Assembly: GCA_033439765.1 (NCBI GenBank)
Contig: JAULSN010000004.1
Location: 3,358,001-3,422,000, forward strand
From: Lasiosphaeria ovina
Lineage: Eukaryota; Ascomycota; Sordariomycetes; Sordariales; Lasiosphaeriaceae
Direction of reading: 5' to 3'
DNA length: 64,000 nt
In this document: positions 1-10,832 of the stretch, one piece after another
Position numbering within the stretch: position 1 is the first letter of the stretch
Layout of the letters: every line of letters starts with the position of its first letter
Notes under the pieces: model-generated
Told to the model about the DNA's origin: nothing
Databases searched by the model: none
The model's input: the letters and a program-made list of their open reading frames with translations, nothing else
Position numbers and translations under genes: made by a program

Positions 1-3000
1 ATCATCGGCAGCTAGCGGAGGTGAGATCTTGATAGAGATGGGAAAAGTGCCCTGCTTCTCTGGGTGCCTGCTTGTGTGCCTTCCTGGGTGCCTGTGGTTC
101 CCTCGGGCGGCCCAAAGTTGGGTGTCCCAGTCGGCCGCTAAGGTATTACCTACCTTAGGCAGTTCTGCCCTGGGCTTGGCAGCGATCTTGGATAGGGTCG
201 AGACTTCCCGAGATGGAGTGTATGTACGTGTCTCCGTACGTGGTGCTGCAGGTGTTTGCAGGGTGACACACATGGAAACAAGGCAGGCGGGCCTTGCGGG
301 TTTGCTCCTTCCCGGAAGTGGCATTGCGAGAAGGAATTCGTCTATCGGACCTGCGCCGCACAACCCCTTCTCTCAAATGCGACCGACGCCTAGCCCAAAA
401 GGGCTTTCCGCCTCGACAAAGGACAATGCATGCGGTGCGGCGCTGGCAATGCAAATAGACGGGTGGGTGGTGGTAAGAATCGATGGGGGCCAGTCGGCGC
501 TTATTCATAAGGCTGCCAAGACTGAAAACAAACCGGCAGTCGGCTGCCGTCCTAATCGCGATACCGAATGCATCCCAAGGCGTGAAAAGGAGAAGATGAC
601 CCGAGATAGGGGGCTTATCTGTGGTTTTTTCCTCTGGTCTTCAGAGCAAACTTCGTTGGCATCAACATGAGGCTGGTCGCCATGAACCTTGAAGAGGTGA
701 GGGGGACGAGAGGTTGTTTCCAGGTTCCAGATTCCAGATTCCAGAGATCCAACCCAACTTCCAAGTTCCAACAGAGAACAGGCCATGGACGGCATCGAGG
801 CCCAACAAGCGCCATGCCGCGCTAAACTAGCAAACCGAATCCAGACTCGACTGCAACACAAACCCCGATTTGGACGACATGATGTCCCCAAGTTGTGTCC
901 CAGTGGTGGGAAAGACGCGAGGCATGCATGCTACATTGGCGCCATCGCCGTCGTGGTTGGTTGTCGGCCTGCGAAGCGCTCGCTTGTATGCATGACATTC
1001 AGCTGGCTTTCCTATTTTAGCGGAGAACCCATGCCTAGCCGGCTCGATGGCGGCGCTTGCGCCTACCGCTAAATCAAGCGCGGTGTGGCTCGGATCGTTT
1101 TATTGATGCTCTTTTGGAATTCGAGATCGTCGACGACACCACCAGCACCGGCACCAGATCGTGGCAACCGCCTGAGGTGCACACCACTTTACTCACACTG
1201 CGCGATCTCATCTCCTGATCTCCACAACAGCAGCGCGCTTAACGGGCGTAGATGACGATGGCGGCTGTGGCTGCGGCAAAGAGCCGCGTGGTCTTGACAC
1301 ACACAACGTCTTGTTGGGGCGGGAGTTGAAGGCTTGGCAGGGCGGTTGTTTTCTGTTCCGATCTCCCCTTGTCGATCCAACTTTGTAGTTTGCGCGCATA
1401 GAATTCCGGATTCCCGGGACGTTGGTGATTCCGCTTGCATTGCCATTGCCAAGACGTCGATGAGGGGGGCTGCTGGACAGCGCACTCGAGATTTCGGGTG
1501 TTGGAACCAGGTCCAAAGGTTAGCTGGTGCTCCGTACATGCCTTTGCGACTTACAGCAGCCGAGGTTGGTCGCATTCTCTCGACGACACTCGGACGAAGA
1601 GGGATCGATGACGAAGGACGTACAGAGTAGATAAGTGGTAAGATGAGATGATGGACCCGATGCCAAGCTTCTTCCCGCGCCCCGCAATCCCATGTCGGAG
1701 CCAGCCGAACAGTGCAAGTCTGCGAAACAAGCACACAGTGGAGACCCACCTCTGAGATACAACGCTTTACGAAGATCAACAAGCTTGTTTGGCTGCTTTC
1801 AGACAACGTTGGGGGCCACTGGCAGCGTTTCCCCAACTGACTGAAGTTGCACCATTCTCGAGGAGAAATCCATTCTAGAGGAGAAATCCACTCGTTGCCA
1901 GCACTATGGAGCGCCTTAGAGGGCAGTAAGCTGACTTTGGAGACAACAGGCCAGCGACGCCTTCAAATGCTGTCTTGGAACACTTCAGTGTTAGTTTACT
2001 ATTGTGGTATGATCTTTGACAAGAACGCCGAGTGCTCAACCCGTGGACCCAGGGCTCGGATCGAAGTGCACGTGAGCACCACCTTACCTAACACCCAAAT
2101 CCGCTCCCGTCACTTCAAGTTTTTCCCTTTCGAGATGGAACCACTTGCAGGTCGCTCTCGGGGCAGATGATGACGAGATGGCGCGGGGGACAATTGGAGC
2201 TGGACGACACCTGTGTGGCGGCTCACCCGTCACACATGGCTTCCCGTGCAGCCAGTCATATTTGCAGCTAAACTCTGTTTGGGTAGCACGATTTCCTCGG
2301 CCGTCCAATCGCAGGAGAGATGGCCAACGAGAGAGACGAGGTCATTGGACGCGGAGTCGGCTCCAGTTGCTAGACTGCAGGTGTCCAAAGGCGCGTAAAT
2401 TTCTCTCGTGGGCGAGGGCTCCCACTCCCCCAACGCTCCAATTGACACGAGTATTTCGCCATCCCGCAGTCCCCAAGATCTGGGGAAGCTAAAGACGGAA
2501 TGGATCTCAGTTTCGCCAAAAAGGTTGTTTGTTTTCCATGTGCAAAAACCCCACGGAATTCACATCGCTCCCGAGCCGTTTATCTGGAATAATGATGGAA
2601 TTATAACGTCTACCTACGGAGTACACCACATGGAATTGAGCGAGCTTTTAGCCGAGCGCGCTGTGGGAAAGGGAGCAAAAAAGCGAAGATCAAAAGCTCC
2701 CCATCCCATTCACCTGAGAGAGGTGCATGAGGTTCGGGAACTCTTCGATTTTGTTCGGCGGGTCGACGTATTAAACGCGAGCGTAGCTTCGCGAATGACC
2801 TGACCCGAGTTTGGTGGTGGCGGTGGAGGTGGTGCGGCCCCTGGGCCCCCAACCCCAACCCCAACCCCAACCAGACAAGCAAACAGATGCGCACGAGCAG
2901 GGCAACAAACTTGGGCAGACGGACAGAGGGCACGTCGGGCGTCTGGTCGCATGAATGAATCCGGGCTCTGAAGACGTCTCGAGTCGTCAACCGGCTTGCC

Positions 3001-3848
3001 GGCGCGTCTTTTAAATATCGCTGCCCATTGCCTGCCAGCAGCAACAGCAGCAACCCGGGCAGAGATGAGGGAGGTTGATGGTGAGATGCTCTCTGGTGGG
3101 GGATGCCAACCCCTGAATGGAGGGGGACCGCGCTATGTTAGTTGCAGCACCTGTGCTGTGGTTCAACGGGGGCGGCGGGGTCCCTTGCGAAATGCGAATG
3201 AGCATCAATGCCATGTCCGCTCTCACCAGCAGCCCGGCGCTTAGGGGTCCGACGTTGTTGGTTGGGCGTTTCCTCCCCCGGCCTCCCGTCGTCTCTGCCC
3301 ACTGTGGGGGAGGGCCGCCCCACGGACTCGCAGCATCCTCCCCTGCCCGTGACCCCCCCCCCTCCCCCCGGGCCAAGCCAGGCCATGGATGGCTGAGGGA
3401 GGAGAAACCTCGAAACAACCGCCGTCTGCTACCCTTCCGGCCTTACGCGGAAGAAATTGTCTATTATTATTGTTGTTGCCGTCGTCGTCGTCGTCGTCGC
3501 TGTTGTCGCCGTCGTGTGTTCGTTGACGTCCTTTTATCTCGAGTTGAGGAGAAACGGGGAGAGGGTGTTGAGGTTAGGTGCAGTGTTGTCTTGTGTTGCT
3601 TCCATTGTTGCTGGACAGAACGAACCCCGACATTCATGATGGCTACTGCGCATGAACTCTACTGAGTCCGATCAGGCCCGACGAGCAACTTGATCAGACT
3701 GCCCTTTTGCCCAGCCCAGCCCAGCCCAGCCCAGCCCAGCCCTCGTCTCGATCTGCGAGAAACAGAGACTCTTCCCGGTGTGAGGGCCATCATTCGAACC
3801 TACGGCGACATTTACCTCGGTACTATTATCCCGCCCGTCCAAGACAGG
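1..3848. other. Intergenic region without a recognisable gene
   Basis: Only short open frames occur on both strands. None shows a recognisable domain, biased codon use or a believable splice pattern. The region holds low-complexity DNA: an 18-bp imperfect tandem repeat at about 1853-1890, four CCCCAA units at 2846-2872, a GTC/GTT triplet tract at about 3463-3505, and a CCAGC pentamer array at about 3709-3743. The last probably lies in the promoter or 5' UTR of the amidase gene that starts at 3849. An unrecognised lineage-specific gene or noncoding RNA cannot be excluded. Confidence 0.6.
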
Positions 3849-5705
3849 ATGAAAATCGCGTGTTTGCAGTTTGCGCCACAGGTCGGCGATGTCGACAACA
3901 ACCTCAACCGTGCCGATGCCATCCTCAGCAGAGCCGGCGCCGACGATCTCGAGGGCCTCGACCTGCTCGTGCTCCCAGAACTTGCCTTTAGCGGTAGGGA
4001 CCCCCCGCTGATCTGGACGTGGACGTGGACGTGGACGTGGACGTGGACGTGGACGTAGATGGGCGCTTTGCTGACATGCCACCCGCGCAGGCTACAACTT
4101 CAAGTCGCTGCAGCACATCACCCCCTTCCTAGAGTACCCGGGGTCCGGCATCAGCTCGCTCTGGGCCCGAACAACGGCCCTCAAGTACGACTGCGCCGTC
4201 GTCGTTGGCTACCCGGAAAAGGTCGACGTCACCGCCCACTGGCCAGCCTCGCCCGAGTACTACAATTCGTCCTTTATCGTCAACGGCGACGGCGAGACCA
4301 TTGGCAACTACAGAAAGTCTTTCCTGTACCACACGGACGAGACATGGGCCTTGGAGGGCAGGGATGGCTTCTTCTCGGGCCAGATCCCCGGCATGGGCAA
4401 CGCCGCCCTCGGCATCTGCATGGACCTCAAGTGCGCTGCTCTCCCGCCCCACGCTTGCGATAGACCAATTGACTAACTGACTGGCTTGCAAAACTACAGC
4501 CCCTGCAGCTTCGAGACGCCGTGGAATGCGTTCGAGTTTGGCTTCCACATCCTCGAGGTCGAGGCAAACGTCGTGATCCTGACCATGGCCTGGCAGACAA
4601 GTCAGGACACGCGCCTGTTCAGCCGCCGACCACAGGAGCCCGATCTCCAGATGCTTGTCTACTGGGTGCAGCGCCTCGAGCCCGTTATTCGCGCGGAAAG
4701 AGAAGAGGAAATCATCGTCATCTTCTGCAACCGAACCGGGGCTGAAGACGACGTCATGTACGCCGGCACCAGCGCCGTCATTGGCATCAAAGGGGGCGAG
4801 GTCTTCCTCTACGGCCTTCTGGGCCGCGGAGTAAAAGAGCTTCTTGTAGTCGACACCGACGCCGCCCCCATCAGCAAGCTGACTGATGTTGGTGGTATCG
4901 AGTTCGAGTCCACCTCGCACCCGGAGGAGACGGCATCTGACCTCGCGAGCAACGGACCGGAGACAGACGGCCACCACCTCGCGGCCGCCGGAGCCGGAGC
5001 CGGCAACGCGTCGCCTACAGAGAATAGGTCGCGCCAGTCAAACGGACACGATTTCCCAAGGCCCAAGTCTCGGCTAGGGTCCCGGCCGTCGCCTTCGGCT
5101 CTGAGAGACGAGCCGAAGCTGCTGCCCAAGCTACAGATCCCGGTTACCCCATACCTTGACGGCCTGATGTCGGCCGGCAGCGGCATGTCGGACATCATTG
5201 AAAGTCCTGACGATCACAGTCCACTGGCTCTCGTGCGGCACGAGCCAATATCCAGGGGGCAGATACCGGTGCCGCCGTCGCCGTGGAGATTCAACAAGAA
5301 ACCAAGCACGTATCCCTCCGACGCGGCAAAGCCCCAGGTCTTTGGCGGAAGCGTGTCCATCACGCCCATCGAAGCAGTGCCTCCCGTGTCGATCATGTCG
5401 CCGCTACGAAAGTCTTATTTCTGGAACCCCAACCAGGCGCGCACGCCGCCTCCCGCCGCCGAGAGGACGCAGCAAGGCGGTCGCGACTCGCGGGGACCAT
5501 CAGAGTTCGATTCCACGCTGCTCGCAGACCACCCGCTCTACCGCACCCGCTACTCTCCCGTCTCGCCCAGGCCCCTTATAGACACCCTGAACGGCGCAAT
5601 AGAACAGCACCACCCGGAAACGGGGCGAGACTACTCAGACGACCATTCGGACATGGAGCTGAGCCACTCGGAAACAGACGAAGCCTATTCGGGAGCGGAG
5701 CAAGC

Positions 5706-5741
<36 letters not shown>

Positions 5742-6183
5742 CCAAGACAACGAGCATGAAGACGGCGACAGCGCATCCTTCCAAGACTGGGACGAGCTGG
5801 ATGCGGTCCTTGAGAGCCTGAAGAGCCTGCGGACCGATGCCGAGCGACGTCCCGGCTCGGCATTTGACCGGGGGCCGCAGGTGGCGGCGACGCCGCCGCC
5901 GCCGTACGAGCCGACCGAGAGTCCCTGCCCCGATAGGCCGAGCTCGCCCAAGTCGCGCAACGTATCGCGCAACACGAGCCGCCGGCCGGCAACCCCGCTA
6001 TCCGACCCCGTCGCTGGCGAGCGCGAGACGAGCCTCTCGCGCGCCTCCATCATGGCTACCACCAGCCCCAGCCCCTTCCAGGGCGACTTCGACTTCTTGG
6101 ACTCGTCCCCGCAGCAGTACGCGATGATCCCCATCTCGGCCAGCCCGAGCGTGTTCGGCGGCCGCCGGAGCTCGCAGGACTCG

Positions 6184-6222
<39 letters not shown>

Positions 6223-7464
6223 AGCGGCGCGGGGGGCGTGATCGCCCGGCCCGCGAGCCGGTTCGGCCACCGCATAGGCGCCGGCAGCAAGGCGCCCCCG
6301 GCTGCCGGGGGGATACGAATCTCGTCCTTAATCGGCAGCCACGGGAGGAGTAGGTCTCTCCCGGGCGCCGAACAGGGCAAGGCGGGCCTCCGGAGCGTGA
6401 GTGTGCAGCCCGCCGGCGAAGAGCGCGGCGGCCGCGGCGTCGTCGGCCGCCCCCGCCAGCGGTCGCTGCTGAGACACGCCATCTCGAGCTCGGCCGAGCC
6501 CAACGATAAAAAGCCCGATGCCGCAGATAATGACAACGACGATGACCCGCGGTCTCGGAAAGGGCTGTACCGCAAGCTCGAGGCTAGTAATAGCAACAGC
6601 AACAGCAACAGCAGCGAGCCGAGGCCGCGGAACGTCAGCCGCGGGCGCCAGCCAGCGGCCCGCGGGACGTCGGTCGAGCGGTCGACGTCGGTGGGGCCGA
6701 CGCGCAGCCAGGTGTCGCGGCGGCGGTCGTCGGTGGCGTCGCGGGCGCCGTCGGTGCCGATCCGGCAGGCCAACGACCTGTTCTTTGACGTTGCCGTCAG
6801 CAGCCCCATCAACAACTACAACATCAACAACAACAACAACAACAATTCCGGCATGGAGCTGCAAGGCCTCGGCAACATCGACCTGGGCGCGCTGCAGCTG
6901 TCGCCCGACGACGAGCTGGTGGGCAGCATCACGCGCATCTCGCCGCACTGCCCGCGCCACGGCGTCAACTCGCCGCGCAACAACATGCGCCGCGTCGTCC
7001 GCACCGCCACGCTTCTTGACGACGACGTCAATGACGATGACGAGGATATCTACTTTGCTGACGGCAGCCTCCTCGACGGCAGCATCATCATCATGGACGA
7101 CGTTAACACCCCGCCACCACCACCACCACCACCACCACCACAGCAGCAACAGCGCCTCCCGCCGCCGCCCCTGCTGCCAACCTCTCCGGCCTCCTTCTTC
7201 ACCCCCGTCCTCTCGCCCGTGCCCCCCTCGGCCACCTCCACGCTGGCCAACAGCCCCGGCCCCCTGACCCCGCGCTTCGAGTCGCTCGTGCCCGCGCTCG
7301 TGGCGCCCGCGTCTGCCGAGGACCTTGGCAGTCTGCTGGGCGGCGGGGGCGGCGGCGGTCTAGGTCTGGCGCTTAAGCAGCAGCAACATCAGCAGGAGCA
7401 GGGTGGTGGTGGTGGGGATGGTGACCAACAGCAGCAGCAGCACGGTAGTAGACTGGTTTGGTGA
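3849..7464 (+). CDS. NTA1: Nta1-type protein N-terminal amidase with long disordered C-terminal extension
   Basis: Exons 3849-3993, 4091-4430 and 4500-7464 give 1149 aa. Residues 1 to about 290 are a carbon-nitrogen hydrolase (nitrilase) domain. The Glu-Lys-Cys triad is visible: E44 in LPELAFSG, K124 in NYRKSFLYHTDE, and C158 in GICMDLNP, where the intron splits the Asn codon. Nta1 deamidates N-terminal Asn and Gln of proteins to Asp and Glu, a step of the Arg/N-degron pathway. The first exon starts directly with the family's opening (MKIACLQFAPQVGDV), which fixes the start. Both introns are confirmed by family continuity, and the second has a GACTAAC-like branch site. The remaining roughly 860 residues are low complexity: a His-Glu repeat (about 565-576), a poly-Gly run (about 724-739), Ser/Arg-rich stretches, Asn runs, poly-Pro and poly-Gln. 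Yeast Nta1 is under 500 aa, so the tail is an addition of unknown role. Enzyme assignment is strong; in vivo substrate is inferred. Confidence 0.88.
4014..4056 (+). repeat. GGACGT hexanucleotide array inside the first amidase intron
   Basis: About seven tandem copies of GGACGT fill nearly half of the 97-nt intron 3994-4090, between its donor and acceptor. If the intron were retained the array would encode a Trp-Thr repeat ending at a stop codon, so splicing is needed. Confidence 0.9.
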
Positions 7465-9814
7465 GGCGACTCCAAAACATCAAAACATGATGACGGTGCA
7501 ATGTCTTTTTTCTTCCCCTTTCTTCGTCGTATTTTCCCGTGTCCGTGTTATAACTTTTCCCTGTTCTTCTTTAGTTTCACCCTCTTATCTTGCTTGCCAT
7601 GCCGTCCGTCCCATGGGATGGGTGGGGACTCGGGAGGGAGGCGTTTTTTTTATTGTTGTTTCCAACCGTCCGTTTCCGCGCACCTACCTATCATATCTGC
7701 CTGCCTGCCTTGTATGGATGGTATGGTATGTACCTCTCTACCCCATGTATGCACGTATGCACCTGCTGAGCACCACCGCTAGCACCGCCTCCCCGCCATG
7801 GATGGCATAGCACAGCATGGCTGGCCCGGGAATGATGATGTATGATGAAGAACAGCCCTGAGCTGTTTTGTTTTCTTTTTTCTTTTCTTTTGAATGGGGG
7901 CGAGGAGAGACGAGAGTATGGAGCCTTGGCGCAGAGAACGTACCTATGCATGTCTGTACATGCATACAAACATACTTGGATAGCAGCAGCAGAGACCGCC
8001 GCGGTCGAGGTTGTCTAATCTGGACATCAGGTAGGCAGGATGGATGAAGAGACTCTCGAGATAGGCAAAAAGAGGCATGCCGGTTGAGACTGCGTATGGA
8101 TGGATGACAAGGCAGAATAAACGAGGAAAACAATGATGATTCTTTTTGTTAAACTTTATCTGCTTTTTTTCCCTATTGAGAACGTAGAGGAGCGAGCCTG
8201 AACTCTCTTTGCCTCTCTAGCTTCTTGTCCAATACGTCTAGGAATACACGCAAAGACTGAACTCGCAGACAGGCGGCGCGGTGATTTGAGTCTCCCCCTT
8301 TTCTGCTCTTGCTGTACTTGTCTATGCGCATGATCTATCACTCGCTCACGCCCTGCCGGTCACGGAACCAAGAGAGCCTCTGAGTTTCATGGATGTGATA
8401 CCTATCCCCGTGTCAGGAAAACGAGGAGACAGCCATGCTCTGGGCGGCGGCCCTCTCCGAACGTGGATGGGATGGGATGGGATGGGATGGTGGGTACCGT
8501 ACCATATGGTGAGGGGAGCCATCTTTCAGGGGGTGTGAGCGTGTGGGTGGGTGCAGCGGACCTGACAGGAAGGGAAAAGGGGCATCGCCATGTATGTTGT
8601 CTTTGCCGCTGAGGGGTTTTGCCTATTGCAGTCCTTACATTGCAATAACATGCACCGCGCCGTGGATGTGGCAGCCATTCACAGACACGCACGCGGTGCG
8701 ACGTTGGCGTCGAGGAGGCTCCGCGAGGAGGAAGAGAGAAAAGCAGGCAAGCAAGCGCTCGATCTACTCGCTTGGCCGTGACTAGAATGTGTTTCGAGCG
8801 AGTTTTGCAGCAGCCGGGGATCGCATCTCTTTGTTGACCCCCCGTGAGCGTCATCACACATGATTTCCAGGGGAAAGAGTCGAGAACGGCCAAGGGAGAG
8901 CAACAAAAAAGGAGAAAGCGGACCCGGTGGTTTGGGTTGCCGCCCGCCTGCCCGCTTCCACCGACCCGAAGTGGAGGGAAAAAGTATTGTGTTCTGCCAG
9001 GCACATGGCGCCCGGCGCTATACTATGCCGTGTGGTTGGCTGTCCGTTCCCAACACCTGGGCTCCGTACATTACATCACCTTTTGGGATGAGAGTTGGTC
9101 CGGCACCTTTTTCGGATTCTGCTAGCTGGCGTTGCAATAGGTAACCACCACGGTCGACCGACGGTGGAGTCGGCAATCAATGCTCCGTTCTCCATTCTCG
9201 ATCCTTCCCGCACCCAAAGCAAGGAAAGGAAAGCACGCAAAAGACGTCCCAGGGGCGCTAAACACAGGGCCGCAAAGCTTAATCATAATACAACGTTTGG
9301 CCGTGTTCGGCATGCATTGTGTGGAGATGATCAATAGAGCCAAGATTATTAGTGTACTCTGCACAGAGAGATGATGCCATGGCAGTCGCAGCCAGTTGCA
9401 ACTTTGCAAGGACGGCATGCAGATGCTGGGCGCGTCGGTTGGTCCAGGCTCTCGGGACAATAACCTTAGCCCTCGACTCAACGCAACGCCGTCTCCAGGC
9501 GCGAGAATCCTGCGCTCGGGAGGCTCCGAGGGGCGCGAGGTAGGACGAGGAGAGCGTGATGATGACATGATGCGATCAATCCTTCGTTCGCTCTTTTGTT
9601 GCTGCCTTGGTCGTATTGTTGTTTGCGTATTATAGAACACGGTGCTGCACGTTCCGGGAAAGAGCCCTCCCCCAACTCTCCTCATTTGGTTTAGCGCGGC
9701 CATTCCATCATCCCCGCGACTAGTGTGGCCCCGCCATTTTCATGAGCACGTATCCCTCCAGTGGCTTCCTCCACGCATCTCACAGATCCCAACTTCAAAC
9801 TTCAACGCTTCGCC
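7465..9814. other. Intergenic region, no gene recognised
   Basis: This holds the 3' UTR of the amidase gene (pyrimidine-rich from 7500) followed by spacer. A GATGG pentamer array lies at about 8466-8490. Open frames here, including a 193-codon one on the minus strand (9122-9703), look random in composition and match no family I know. The last 100 bases are the likely 5' UTR of the gene starting at 9815. Confidence 0.6.
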
Positions 9815-10832
9815 ATGGCGGCAATCATATCGAGATCGACGACGTCTCCGTCGGTGTCTGCTTCGTCGGTATCGGCTTCATCGGCAGTCCCGTCGGCGTC
9901 TACCATACTTTCTTCAGTTACGTCGACAAAGGATCGCGATCCCCCGAAAGATAGCGATCCCCCGACCGTGCGATTCACTAACACGCAAGATCTCTTTAAT
10001 ACCATTGATTCCACTACTGGGGATTTCCTTACCGTCACAAGTATGATATTACCCTCTTATTTCTATATAATATACTAATTATTTAGATGTCTCTCCTAAT
10101 CAATTCACCGAAATCGAGCGTGAGCAAGAGAAGCGACGCCGCAAGTTCCGTTTTCGCCGCTACGATAGTAATTCCCAGATCTTGATTATCACGATCCCAA
10201 CCGATATATACGAGGCCCTTCACCTGGGAATTTATATGCGGTATTATACCCAGCTTGCCCGGAATGGTACGGAGGAAAGTTGGAAAGATATTGGGACTAC
10301 AATATTTCGGCAACAAGGTCATCCTGGAGGAGGTAGTAGTCAAGGCGATTCGACAGGCGGTCCATGGCCGGAACGTGGAAGAGCAGGTAATTGGCCAACA
10401 CTAGTCATTGAGTCTGGATATTCCGAAACATTACCCGAGCTTCAAAAGGATATGCGGTGGTGGTTTCAAGCATCAAACCACCAGGTCAAGATTGTCATTC
10501 TGGCGAAATTTGACGACCAGCAACACCACATTTTGCTAGAGAAATGGGAGGAAGAAATCTCGAGTCCTCAAGGAGCGATCATACAGAGTCGGGCTGCTGC
10601 TATATCGCAGAATGGTGTTCTCAACCCAGTAAAACAGCAGTCAATCACCATCACCCGCGATGAGACAACAAATCCAGTATCGTACAATGTTACTAGGGGG
10701 GCATTAGTACTAGGATTTCGACTTCTTTTTCTTCGCGATCCAGGCCCACAAGAGGGAGATTTTGTACTTAGCATTCAGAGCCTGCAGCTATATGCAGAGA
10801 AGGTCTGGGCTCAGCTACCGAGATCAGACTAG
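9815..10832 (+). CDS. Uma2 / PD-(D/E)XK-like fungal protein of unknown function
   Basis: Exons 9815-10040 and 10087-10832 (46-nt intron with CTAAT branch site) encode 323 aa. An in-frame ATG at 9761 would add 18 residues; I prefer 9815 for its context (GCCATGG). After a Ser/Thr-rich N-terminus the core reads TLVIESGYSETLPELQKD, then a WW pair and VKIVILAKFD. This order resembles the 'P-x-L-V-x-E-x-G-x-S-E ... D ... W ... V-x-I-V-I-L' signature of a protein group dispersed in many copies in Pezizomycotina and related in pattern to bacterial Uma2-type restriction-endonuclease folds. That link is from memory of the motif pattern, not from a search. Composition is visibly less GC-rich than neighbouring genes. 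No partner gene is evident. It could be an active nuclease-fold protein, a domesticated mobile-element gene or a decaying copy; the frame is intact. Confidence 0.6.

Noticed and set aside
29..670. 213-codon frame at the window start
   Set aside because: No recognisable motif; many Cys, Arg and Gly as expected of chance frames in GC-rich DNA.
5685..6815. 376-codon open frame antisense to the amidase tail
   Set aside because: It mirrors the GC-rich repeats of the sense gene (poly-Pro, poly-Leu, Ser/Cys runs) and has no domain; a shadow of low-complexity coding DNA.
9122..9703. 193-codon minus-strand frame
   Set aside because: Random composition, no family resemblance, no splice context.
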